Source: CANHCC01 sp040381555 (GTDB lineage: Bacteria; Bacteroidota; Bacteroidia; J057; RFSG01). Taken from it: a stretch of DNA of 64,000 nucleotides. Made by a program: the position numbers and the translations under genes. Below are positions 27,908-35,757 of this stretch, piece after piece (within the stretch, counting starts at the first letter, position 1; each line of letters opens with the position of its first letter). The stretch covers positions 5,839 to 69,838 of the forward strand of contig JBEIHC010000001.1 in the NCBI GenBank assembly GCA_040381555.1. The letters run 5' to 3'. Under the pieces are notes generated by a model. That model made no database searches and was not told the DNA's origin. It saw nothing but the letters and a program-made list of their open reading frames with translations.

Positions 27908-29335
27908 ATGAGCAAAATGCAGAAACTGTTTTGGGTATTGATTGCCTTTTCTTCTGGAATTTTTGGGGCTTGGGTATTTTCTTACCTGCAGCCTAATCCT
28001 TCCGCCTTTCCGGTATATGCCGAGAACAGTCCTTCGAGTTTGACTCATTTGAGGGAGACCATGTCCGATGCGGGAAGTTTCATTACAGCCTCGGAAGTTT
28101 CAACCCATTCTGTCGTATTTATTAAAACCACTTCAACCTACCAACAGCAGCCCAATTCTTTTTGGTTTTGGGGTGATTTTTTTGGTAACCGGGGGCCCGT
28201 TTATAATTCAGGTTCTGGTGTAATCGTCTCTGCTGATGGAGTTATTGTAACGAATAATCATGTGGTAGATAAAGCAGATGAAATCGAAGTGGTCATGAAT
28301 GACAAAAGATCCTTTAAGGCGAAAGTGATTGGAACGGACCCATCTTCGGATTTGGCTGTATTGAGAATAGAAGCCAAGGATTTGCCTTTTGTGAAATTCG
28401 ATAACTCCGATAATTTACGAATAGGAGAATGGGTAATTGCGGTCGGAAATCCCTTTAACTTGACCTCAACCGTTACCGCGGGCATTGTCAGTGCCAAAGG
28501 AAGAAATATCAATATTGTCAATTCACAATTTCCGATAGAATCTTTTATTCAAACGGATGCTGCAATTAATCCAGGAAATTCGGGTGGTGCCTTAGTCAAT
28601 TTAAGAGGCCAATTAGTGGGTATCAATACAGCGATATATTCTCAAACAGGAAGTTATGCAGGATATGGGTTTGCAGTTCCCGCCAATGTGGTATCCAAAG
28701 TGGTGAAAGATATGGTGGAATTTGGTGAGGTTCAGCGCCCCTTTTTGAATGCTGATATTCAGGATATAGATCAAAAGTTGGCAGATAAGTTAAAAGAAGA
28801 AAATCTTAAAGGAGTATTTGTAAAAGATATTGGGAGCGGGGGAGCCGCTGATAAGGCGGGCTTGGAGGTAGGCGATATCATTTTGAAAGTGGATGGGGTA
28901 GAGGTGAATTCGAAGGCCACATTTGAGGAGCGAATCAGTTATTACCGTCCGGGCGATAAGGTAAAGCTTACGGTAAAGCGAAAGTCAGAGTTGCGTGACC
29001 ATGTGGTATCGCTTACGAATCGGGAAGGAACCGTTGAGATGTTGCGGAAGCAAAGTGTAACATCCGTTTCATTAGGGGCAGATTTTGAATTGCTTTCAAA
29101 AGTGGAACGAGAGAAAATGAATGTCGATGGAGGCGTAAAGGTTTCGAACATTCGAAATGGTTTGATACGGAATATGAATTTGCCGGAAGGATTTGTGATT
29201 ACAGCCATTAATAAGGTGAAATTAACAGATGCCGAAGATGCGATTCGGATATTGGAGTCGAATAAAGGAACAGTTGTGATAGAAGGCGTTCATCCGAATG
29301 GGACTCGGGCGTATTATTCGTTTTATGTGCGGTAG
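27908..29335 (+). CDS. DegP/HtrA-type trypsin-like serine protease with two PDZ regions
   Basis: This 475-residue periplasmic protease has an N-terminal signal-anchor (LFWVLIAFSSGIFGAWVFSYL). The catalytic triad is visible: His in TNNHVVDKAD (near residue 117), Asp in SSDLAVLRIEA (near 147), and Ser in NPGNSGGAL (near 223). PDZ1 spans about residues 275-370 (VFVKDIGSGGAADKAGLEVGDIILKVDGVEV). The second PDZ, about 385-475, is more divergent (NMNLPEGFVITAINKVKLTDAEDAIRIL). Its job is to degrade or chaperone misfolded envelope proteins. The ATG at 27908 is preferred to a TTG 9 bp upstream. Confidence 0.94.
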   Translation: MSKMQKLFWVLIAFSSGIFGAWVFSYLQPNPSAFPVYAENSPSSLTHLRETMSDAGSFITASEVSTHSVVFIKTTSTYQQQPNSFWFWGDFFGNRGPVYNSGSGVIVSADGVIVTNNHVVDKADEIEVVMNDKRSFKAKVIGTDPSSDLAVLRIEAKDLPFVKFDNSDNLRIGEWVIAVGNPFNLTSTVTAGIVSAKGRNINIVNSQFPIESFIQTDAAINPGNSGGALVNLRGQLVGINTAIYSQTGSYAGYGFAVPANVVSKVVKDMVEFGEVQRPFLNADIQDIDQKLADKLKEENLKGVFVKDIGSGGAADKAGLEVGDIILKVDGVEVNSKATFEERISYYRPGDKVKLTVKRKSELRDHVVSLTNREGTVEMLRKQSVTSVSLGADFELLSKVEREKMNVDGGVKVSNIRNGLIRNMNLPEGFVITAINKVKLTDAEDAIRILESNKGTVVIEGVHPNGTRAYYSFYVR

Positions 29336-29469
29336 GTAGGGTTTGGGTTATCACCAAGCGGGAACTGTAAAAATTTGATTATTAGATTTTTATGTACTTT
29401 GTTACTTTCCCTAATTTCTATTTAGAAATTTAATCTTAATTTGGAGGGACAAATTTGAAACCTACCTGT

Positions 29470-30204
29470 ATGAAATTAAAGTTTTTGTTAATTGCTCTGC
29501 TGTCTTTTACAGTCATTACTGCTTGCAAGAAAAAGGAAAAAGCGGAGGATGCTCCGGTCGTGAAGGGATGTATGAATTCCAACTCGATGAATTATAATCC
29601 CGCAGCCACTCAGGATGATGGCAGTTGCCAGAATGCAGATGTATTCTTACCGATGAAGGTGGGAAATAATTGGCAATTGCTGGATACCGTTGAGGTGCCT
29701 ATCCCAGGTTTTGAATTGTCATTGCCTGTCACAGCTTCTTTGAATATTGATAAGGATACCGTTATGGGAGGCAATACCTATTTTATGATTTCCCAGTCTT
29801 TTGAGGTAGAAGGTTCCCCGATTCCCATTGGCAATGTTTTGCCTTCAACCCGATTTGGATATAGAACCGATCGTACCGGAAAAATATACCGTCGGGTACC
29901 CGGTGAGGATAAGGAGTATATTTATGTTAATTACCCGCTAGCAGTAGGGGATACTTGGGAAGATCAATCCGCCAGTGCTGCTACCTATACCGTTACTGGC
30001 ACACAACTCATGTGGGTACCTGCAGTAAATAAATTAGTATCAGCCTGGAAGATTCAGGTAGTATCCGGCACCACCGGGGGGCAACCCATAGAATTATACT
30101 TCAGTAAGGATATTGGTTTGGTTCGCCAGGAAATTTCCTTTACCATTATGGGCTTTAATCTCGGATTGGATGCCTTCCTGCAAAGTATCGCCCTCCAAAA
30201 GTAA
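29470..30204 (+). CDS. Lipoprotein with GCMxxxxxNYNPxAxxDDGSC motif
   Basis: From the ATG at 29470 the product has 244 residues with a lipoprotein signal and lipobox (VITAC, Cys 19). A TTG at 29455 lies 6 nt after a GGAGGG and could be an alternative start. After the lipobox comes a charged linker and the motif GCMNSNSMNYNPAATQDDGSC, known as a short Cys-bounded repeat in many marine Bacteroidota and metazoan-associated bacterial secreted proteins. The remainder is beta-rich with no recognised enzyme motif. It is likely an outer-membrane-anchored protein of unknown function. A strong terminator follows. Confidence 0.8.
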   Translation: MKLKFLLIALLSFTVITACKKKEKAEDAPVVKGCMNSNSMNYNPAATQDDGSCQNADVFLPMKVGNNWQLLDTVEVPIPGFELSLPVTASLNIDKDTVMGGNTYFMISQSFEVEGSPIPIGNVLPSTRFGYRTDRTGKIYRRVPGEDKEYIYVNYPLAVGDTWEDQSASAATYTVTGTQLMWVPAVNKLVSAWKIQVVSGTTGGQPIELYFSKDIGLVRQEISFTIMGFNLGLDAFLQSIALQK

Positions 30205-30230
30205 TTCGTCTACAATTAGTAATAATTTAA

Positions 30231-30265
30231 AACCTCCCTCACTCCAATCAGGGAGGTTCTTTTTA
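30231..30265 (+). terminator. Rho-independent terminator
   Basis: AACCTCCCT (30231-30239) and AGGGAGGTT (30250-30258) form a perfect 9-bp stem with a 10-nt loop, followed by CTTTTTA. It separates the lipoprotein from the DUF2723 gene, whose ATG is only 8 nt further on. Confidence 0.8.
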
Positions 30266-30272
30266 TCAGTCC

Positions 30273-32096
30273 ATGAAGCGTAATAGTATAGCTTGCTTAC
30301 TTTCTCTGGTCATCACCGGAGTGGTCTATTTTCTAACCATGGCTCCCAGTGTGGTGGAGATTGATTCGGGAGAATTATCCGCCGTACAATTCACCGCTGG
30401 AATAGCTCATCCAACGGGCTATCCTCTTTTTACCTGGTTAGGCTGGCTTTTTACTCGAATTCCTTTGGCCTCCTCCATGATTTATCAGATCAATGTATTG
30501 GCACTGGTTTATGTATTGGCTTCTCTGGGAATACTCTGGTTTGCATTTAATTTATTTCTGACAAAAGTATTATCGGTGAAAGATGAATGGGCTGGTTTCA
30601 TTCTTCCATCTGCTTTAGTAATTACCCTGGGATTATCTAAAACCTACTGGGCACAGGCTACTGCAACGGAAGTTTATTCCCTGAATCTGGTCGTATTGGC
30701 TGCTATTATTTTCTGCCTGATTTATATACAAGTTTATAATAATCTGAAATATTGGTATGTTTTAGCCATATTGTTGGGTCTAGGGTTCTCCAATCACATG
30801 ACCACCTTGATGATTTTACCCGGTATCGCCTGGCTCTATTTTAATTCTTATGGAATCAGCAAACCCGAATTATGGAAAAGGCTGGGGAAAATGATTGCAA
30901 TTTTTTTGAGCGTTCTGGGAATTAATTATGGCGGATTAATGTTCCGGGCTGCTTCTGAACCCCTGTTAAATTGGGGAAATCCTCATTCCTTTGAGCGATT
31001 AATGGTGCATGTAAGTGGTTGGCAATATCGTGTATGGTTATTCTCTTCTTCAAAAGTAACCAAAGCCAATTTGGCAGAATTCTTTGCTGGTTTCCAGAAT
31101 GAATTTATGGTATTGGCAATTCTTACTTTAATTGCTGGACTTTTATTTCTCTGGAAACAAAATAAAAGATGGGCGATATTCTTTAGTATCAGTTTTGCTT
31201 TTACGGTATTGTATGCCTCCAATTATGATATTGCTGATTTGGATTCCTATTTTTTATTAGCCTATATTGCTGCCAGTTTTTTATTGTTAAGTGGCTGGGT
31301 CTATTGTATGCAATGGAAACCTGCATATTCAAAAATAATTCTCGCGATTGCCTTTATTCCCGGAATTTGGCAAGGTATCACTCAATTTGAAGCTCAGGAC
31401 AGAAGCCAAGAATTCGTATTTGAAGATTACACCCGTGATGCCATGAATTCTCTTCCTGAGAATGCTTTGTTGATGAGTTATCAGTGGGATTTTCTCGTTT
31501 CACCTACTTATTATTTTCAACAAGTAGAAGGGTTTAGAAAGGATATTTGTGTAGTAGATAAAGAATTACTTCGTCGCTCTTGGTATTATCCACAAATGGA
31601 GCGACAGTATCCGGATGTATTTAAAAGGGTAGAGGCAGATAGCAAGGAATTTATTCAAGAGGTAAGTCCTATGGAATTGGGACAAACGAATTTCGATGCT
31701 AAAAAGCTCGAATTTCTATTTCGGAAAATAATTAAAGATTTAATTACACCCGGAAAATACGAAGCCTATCTGGGTATTGAAATGATGCAGAACGATCTAC
31801 GGAATAATAAAATAGATTTACCTCAGGGATATACTTTTATTCCGGATAAATACTTTATGCGCATTGTTGCGGACTCTGCTGGATATCAGCCCTTGGAATT
31901 TACCCCCTATCAAATTCGATTTGGAAACCCTAAAAATTCCTATGGCACTGAAATCCGCAAGATTGCTGCCAGTATGGCGGTCTATCGTGCCTTATACGAA
32001 AAAGCTGCAGGCTTCCCCGATAAAGCAAACCAATGGAAAACAGAAGCCCTGAGAGTTAAACCCGATTTTCAATTACCCAGCGAATTGAAGGAGTAA
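30273..32096 (+). CDS. DUF2723 polytopic membrane protein (GT-C glycosyltransferase-like)
   Basis: This 607-residue protein has about 10-11 hydrophobic helices in its first 360 residues, then a soluble C-terminal region. The start VVYFLTMAPSVVEIDSGELSAVQFTAGIAHPTGYPLFTWLGWLF is diagnostic of DUF2723, a family related to dolichyl-phosphate-mannose protein mannosyltransferases. The acidic residues in EIDSGEL occupy the position of the catalytic loop in GT-C enzymes. It probably moves a sugar from a polyprenyl carrier to an exported acceptor. It is separated from the four TMTC-like genes by the repeat-rich block and one hypothetical gene, on the opposite strand. Confidence 0.88.
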   Translation: MKRNSIACLLSLVITGVVYFLTMAPSVVEIDSGELSAVQFTAGIAHPTGYPLFTWLGWLFTRIPLASSMIYQINVLALVYVLASLGILWFAFNLFLTKVLSVKDEWAGFILPSALVITLGLSKTYWAQATATEVYSLNLVVLAAIIFCLIYIQVYNNLKYWYVLAILLGLGFSNHMTTLMILPGIAWLYFNSYGISKPELWKRLGKMIAIFLSVLGINYGGLMFRAASEPLLNWGNPHSFERLMVHVSGWQYRVWLFSSSKVTKANLAEFFAGFQNEFMVLAILTLIAGLLFLWKQNKRWAIFFSISFAFTVLYASNYDIADLDSYFLLAYIAASFLLLSGWVYCMQWKPAYSKIILAIAFIPGIWQGITQFEAQDRSQEFVFEDYTRDAMNSLPENALLMSYQWDFLVSPTYYFQQVEGFRKDICVVDKELLRRSWYYPQMERQYPDVFKRVEADSKEFIQEVSPMELGQTNFDAKKLEFLFRKIIKDLITPGKYEAYLGIEMMQNDLRNNKIDLPQGYTFIPDKYFMRIVADSAGYQPLEFTPYQIRFGNPKNSYGTEIRKIAASMAVYRALYEKAAGFPDKANQWKTEALRVKPDFQLPSELKE

Positions 32097-32348
32097 GGGA
32101 GGAAAATAGTATATTCGTTATTCTTTCTTTATTCTCGTGAGCTAACTCTTTCGCTCTCTTCTCTCATTCTCGCTCTGACCTTTGGGGTGTGTTGTCATTC
32201 GTACGGCTCTGTGCAAGTGTTAGTGCGGCAAATATTGCATCCGTGCGGCAGGGTAGGTTTTCCTATTATTGAACTTTTATATTTAAGTCTGAATCACAGA
32301 CCAAAAGGAATGGGGGATTGCGCAGATTGTGCTATTGCATTTTTCCAA

Positions 32349-32376
32349 GTAGAGATGCACAATTGTGCGTCTCTAC
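32349..32376. repeat. 28-bp near-perfect palindrome
   Basis: Arms GTAGAGATGCAC and GTGCGTCTCTAC flank AATT, with one mismatch that becomes a G-U pair in RNA. Palindromes with GTAGAGACG ends are known as dispersed intergenic repeats in several bacterial phyla. Confidence 0.65.
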
Positions 32377-32396
32377 TGTAAGAGCGCAATATCATA

Positions 32397-32417
32397 GCGA
32401 GGCGGTACCGCCCCTCG
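32397..32417. repeat. GC-rich palindrome
   Basis: The core GGCGGTACCGCC (32401-32412) is a perfect 12-bp palindrome and extends outwards to CGAGG and CCTCG arms with one bulged base. Confidence 0.5.
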
Positions 32418-32450
32418 TGAAATTAAATTCGCTACGCTCATTATTGTTTA

Positions 32451-32557
32451 ACCACTAAGATCACAAAGAAGGTTACAAAGTACCACAAAGTGTAATCTGC
32501 GCGTATCAAGAATTAACCGCAAAGTAACAAAGGGACGCAAAGGGGCGCTTCGCTTTT
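32451..32557. repeat. Cluster of CACAAAG/CGCAAAG words
   Basis: Words of the form (A)C-A/G-CAAAG recur at 8-12-nt intervals: ACTAAG, TCACAAAG, TTACAAAG, CCACAAAG, then CCGCAAAG, TAACAAAG and ACGCAAAG. The second part ends in GGGGCGCTTCGCTTTTT. Such CACAAAG clusters occur between genes in other Bacteroidota. Confidence 0.5.
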
Positions 32558-32597
32558 TAATTTACGCTACTTAAATAATTGAGGTGCGTGCGGCCGG

Positions 32598-32668
32598 CTG
32601 TCATGTCGAGTACGAGGCCCAATGGAATTTTGCAATAACGAAATTTAGGAGGCCTCGTATCGAGACAG
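32598..32668. repeat. Long inverted repeat with GTCGAG/ACGAGGCC arms
   Basis: The left arm (32598-32619, ending GTCGAGTACGAGGCC) and right arm (32651-32668, starting GGCCTCGTATCGAGACAG) can fold into a stem around a 31-nt AT-rich loop. ATGTCGAG...CGAGACA repeats are known as REP-like elements. Confidence 0.5.
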
Positions 32669-32825
32669 GTGCGGCTCGAAAAACAGAGTGAGAATGAGAG
32701 CGAAGTTGAGAATTCTAAAGTATAAAGTTTAATAAACGAAGGGTAAATCTGGATAGCGAAATGTCGGTTTCATTGCTATTCGGAATAGTTTTCGGCCAAA
32801 CATCAAACTCTGTCTCTCCCCTCCC

Positions 32826-32907
32826 TGCCCTGAAAGGGCATTTTAGTTTGTCCTGCACTTTAGTGCAGGAAGGGTATTTTAGTTTGCCCGGCACTTCAGT
32901 GCCGGAC
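32826..32907. repeat. Three hairpins separated by TTTTAGTTTG
   Basis: TGCCC/GGGCA (32826-32840), TCCTGCACT/AGTGCAGGA (32851-32870) and CCGGCACT/AGTGCCGG (32888-32905) are perfect stems with loops of 2-5 nt. Both gaps end with TTTTAGTTTG. The last two differ by paired substitutions that keep the stem. They lie just beyond the stop of the minus-strand hypothetical gene at 32922 and may stop or stabilise its transcript. Confidence 0.65.
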
Positions 32908-32921
32908 AAAAAGATAACCCA

Positions 32922-33824
32922 TCACTTCATTTGATACTTATCTCTCGCTTTCTGCCATTGCTGCTCTGATTTTTTCTTATGTTTGGGAAGCATCGCAATA
33001 TAGGATGTTTGATACGATTTTTTGATATTTTTCTTGAAAATTTCCGTGCCCCCACTCATAATTGCATATTTTAATGAAAGGCTTATTTCATAACTATTAA
33101 TCTGAAATCCCATTAATTTTTTGCCTTTACGGAACTGGTAGTTTACCGGATAGTATTCGTAATTCATAGATTTTAATAATTCGTAAATGGATTTATTATC
33201 CTGATAGGGTTGTTGAAAAAATGCTTGCTTTAAATCTATGGCACAGAAATTTACTGGGGGGTAATTAGAAAATTCGATAATAAGTGTAATTCTTTCTGGT
33301 GTATAAATCATTATGCCCATTGAATCTCTTACTCGGATATTGACTTGCATAGTTCGGCTAACGCTGTAATTAAAACTATCCCTTGAGTTTTGACTTTCTT
33401 GAGTAATGGATTTACTATCTCTAAAATAGATTTTATCTATGAAATATTTTAGGGAATCTTTATGAAGTTCATGGAAATCATACACACTCATTTCGCTCAA
33501 AGGGTCTGGTTTTGTATCATAGGCAATTACTTTGCATTTTTCATTTTTAATACCTTCCAGGATTAATGCAGGAATACCACTTAACACAGGCTCATTTACC
33601 TGTTGAAACAGGGGCGTATTGTTCATCACATGTTTTAAATGGGGGGGTACAAATCGTGGCCAGTTCTGATCCAAAGGAATCCAAATGGTCATGACCTGAT
33701 CATACGGGGTATAAATAAATTCTGAATCAGGAGTTAATGTTTCTGGCTTGCTGGGATTGGGTAATTTCTGCGCACTGCATTCTAACAGAATGAATACCAT
33801 CAATAAAGTCAAAATATTTTTCAT
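32922..33824 (-). CDS. Secreted hypothetical protein
   Basis: From the ATG at 33824 this is a 300-residue protein; the ORF extends 27 bp to a TTG. A signal peptide (MKNILTLLMVFILLECSAQ) precedes a Pro-rich linker. The body contains EFIYTPYDQVMTIWIPLDQNWP and many Tyr, Lys and Ser, with a C-terminus KKHKKKSEQQWQKARDKYQMK that is strongly basic. The Cys in LLEC does not make a good lipobox. No family was recognised. It lies downstream of the TMTC-like cluster on the same strand, 128 bp from its end, and has its own TAAATTTG promoter-like box. Confidence 0.65.
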   Translation of the reverse strand: MKNILTLLMVFILLECSAQKLPNPSKPETLTPDSEFIYTPYDQVMTIWIPLDQNWPRFVPPHLKHVMNNTPLFQQVNEPVLSGIPALILEGIKNEKCKVIAYDTKPDPLSEMSVYDFHELHKDSLKYFIDKIYFRDSKSITQESQNSRDSFNYSVSRTMQVNIRVRDSMGIMIYTPERITLIIEFSNYPPVNFCAIDLKQAFFQQPYQDNKSIYELLKSMNYEYYPVNYQFRKGKKLMGFQINSYEISLSLKYAIMSGGTEIFKKNIKKSYQTSYIAMLPKHKKKSEQQWQKARDKYQMK

Positions 33825-33848
33825 GATATATGAGGGTAAATACCAGGA

Positions 33849-33856
33849 CAAATTTA
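33849..33856 (-). promoter_or_regulatory. -7 box TAAATTTG (minus strand)
   Basis: The minus strand reads TAAATTTG here, 24 nt upstream of the ATG at 33824, within an AT-rich 128-bp gap. It suggests the hypothetical gene is not only read through from the TMTC-like cluster. Confidence 0.4.
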
Positions 33857-33951
33857 TAAAAATATAATTAAAAAAAAAGTAAAATGTTTTATTTTGAAAT
33901 CGGCCAGGAGGAGAGCCGGCTTATTCGATGTTATCCTTTAGGTTTGTAACA

Positions 33952-35757
33952 TCACCAAACGGTTTTATCCTGATCTATCGCAACCTGAGCTTCTGCGATT
34001 CCTTTAGAGGCCGCAACTTTCATCCAGCCTCTGGATTCGGATAATTTTCCTTGTTTCGCTAAAAGTAATGCCATTTGGTAATAAGCCTGGCCATTTGTAC
34101 TATCAATGTTTAGGGCCTGATATAAGCTATGAGTGGCTAAGCTGTCTTGTCCGGTATTTTTGTAGGCTTCGGATAGCTGAATTCTATATCGGGCATTCTG
34201 TGGATACTCCTTAATACTTGCTCTGAAATAGTACAAAGCCGTGTCCCATTTCTGCTGATATAAGCTTGCCTGTGCCAATTCCGGATAATAGATTTCCGGT
34301 TCAGAAGATAAGCCTATCGCTTTGCGATACATGTTCTCGGCAGCGTAATATTTTCCTGCCTGTAAGAATGTCTTGCCCGCCCCGGTATAAGCTTGTATAG
34401 AATCGGGATATAATTCGGTAAGTTTTAAATAGAGTGGCAAGGCCTGATCCGATTCTTGCCTGTTGTATCTGCTCTGCGCCAGATTGAAATTAGCGGCATA
34501 AATATCAGGATTGTAGCTTAAAATATCTCCATAAAAACTCTCATCATTTCTCCAGACTCTGATTCGATTTATCTGGATAGCAGAAAAAATAATAACAGTA
34601 AGGACGATAGCAATAGGTAATGAATTTCTTAATATCTGATATCTGTACCAGGCAATCCAGGAAAATTCGACAATCAGATACAGTAAGCCCAATCCTGCTA
34701 TATAGTGATTTCGATCGGCCATGAGTGCCTGACCAGCAGGAAATAATTGTAATACAGGTAGAATACAGACAAAGAAAAATAACCAGCCACTTAAGGTAAC
34801 CCGACTAAAAGGTAAAATCTTAAAAAAGGTTATTAGCAGTCCAATCAATACAACAGGCGCAAGGTAATCTCTCAATTCCGGGGATTCCGGGAAGGGATAA
34901 AAGGTTGATAATTGAATGGGCATTACCGTTCGGGAAATATAAAACACCAGAGCCCGGCATACAAATAGAAATTCCTGCCAATTGTGTAGGGTGCCGATTC
35001 GTCCTTCATTTAATTGAGCCAGAAAGGTAAACCAGACTAAAACAATTCCGATAAAAAAAAATGGGAATTTCTCACTGATTGTATCCCTCCAGTTTATTTT
35101 CCTATTTTCCAGATAATCAATTAAAGGCAATAGTAAGGGTAAACTCATAGCCATGGGTTTACATAAACAAGCCCAGACAAATCCAACTAAACTCAGTCGA
35201 TAAAAATATTTATTTCCGCTGACCGTATAGCGGTAATAGAATAAAATGGAAAACAAAAAACCAGCCGCATATAGTACATCCTTTCTTCCGTTTACCCAGG
35301 CAATACTTTCTGCATGCAGTGGGTGAATGCCGAAAAATAGTGCCACCATCCATCCTTTGGTGCGATTATTTCCCAGTCTTCGAAATATTCTGTACACCAG
35401 CCAGACGTTGATTAAATGCCAGAATAGATTCTGTGCATGATAACTCAATGGATTAAATCCACCTATTCGAAAATCCAGGGCAATACTTATGTCCACCAAT
35501 GGATGATACCCTCCCTGGGTTGCGGAGGTAAATAATTTAAACAGACCAGAAAAATCTAAATTTCGGATTAATTCATTTTCTAGTACCAGTTGCTTATCCT
35601 CAATCCCAGCAAATCCATTCCACAAGGCTATCAAATTTACACTCAATACAATCAGCAGAAGTATTACAATCGATGGACCTCTTTTACGGAGATATAAAGC
35701 AAATGAACTATCCGTAACAGAACCAGCAACCGTGGGAGAGGGGTGTAGGATTTTCAT
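33952..35757 (-). CDS. TMTC-like membrane glycosyltransferase fused to TPR repeats, paralogue 4
   Basis: From the ATG overlapping the upstream stop (ATGA at 35754-35757) this is a 601-residue protein. About 10 membrane helices fill residues 30-395, followed by about five TPR repeats to the end. The loop GIEDKQLVLENELIRNLD aligns with WDDN and YDER loops of its neighbours but has the acidic pair as Glu53-Asp54. GGYHPLVDISIALDF, HPLHAESIAWVNGRKDVLY and ALMADRNHYIAGLG are the other family blocks. The C-terminus (VAASKGIAEAQVAIDQ) is the most divergent of the four. Transfer of a lipid-linked sugar to proteins is inferred from animal TMTC homologues. Confidence 0.82.
   Translation of the reverse strand: MKILHPSPTVAGSVTDSSFALYLRKRGPSIVILLLIVLSVNLIALWNGFAGIEDKQLVLENELIRNLDFSGLFKLFTSATQGGYHPLVDISIALDFRIGGFNPLSYHAQNLFWHLINVWLVYRIFRRLGNNRTKGWMVALFFGIHPLHAESIAWVNGRKDVLYAAGFLFSILFYYRYTVSGNKYFYRLSLVGFVWACLCKPMAMSLPLLLPLIDYLENRKINWRDTISEKFPFFFIGIVLVWFTFLAQLNEGRIGTLHNWQEFLFVCRALVFYISRTVMPIQLSTFYPFPESPELRDYLAPVVLIGLLITFFKILPFSRVTLSGWLFFFVCILPVLQLFPAGQALMADRNHYIAGLGLLYLIVEFSWIAWYRYQILRNSLPIAIVLTVIIFSAIQINRIRVWRNDESFYGDILSYNPDIYAANFNLAQSRYNRQESDQALPLYLKLTELYPDSIQAYTGAGKTFLQAGKYYAAENMYRKAIGLSSEPEIYYPELAQASLYQQKWDTALYYFRASIKEYPQNARYRIQLSEAYKNTGQDSLATHSLYQALNIDSTNGQAYYQMALLLAKQGKLSESRGWMKVAASKGIAEAQVAIDQDKTVW

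Larger units (their letters stand above)
32161..32700. mobile_element. Possible MITE-like element bounded by inverted repeats
   Basis: The left end 32161-32177 (CTCTCATTCTCGCTCTG) is matched at the right end 32684-32700 by its reverse complement with one mismatch. Similarity continues outwards imperfectly (TTCGCTCTC on the left, GCGAAG on the right). The 540-bp interior has no transposase. I saw no target-site duplication, so a non-autonomous element is only a suggestion. Confidence 0.3.
32097..32921. other. 825-bp non-coding block packed with palindromes and short repeats
   Basis: No credible gene is present; the short ORFs here have no sequence character of real proteins. The block holds a facing pair of 17-nt inverted repeats (32161-32177 and 32684-32700), a 28-bp palindrome (32349-32376), a GC-rich palindrome (32397-32417), a run of CACAAAG-like words (32451-32557), a long inverted repeat (32598-32668) and three spaced hairpins (32826-32907). 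The density and variety of repeats contrast with the rest of the window. It looks like a landing site for small repeat elements. Confidence 0.7.

Noticed and set aside
32187..32381. Short ORF in the non-coding block
   Set aside because: It runs through the 28-bp palindrome, has unusual composition and no recognisable protein character.
32715..32909. Short minus-strand ORF over the three hairpins
   Set aside because: Its sequence is dictated by the hairpin repeats and the start context is poor.
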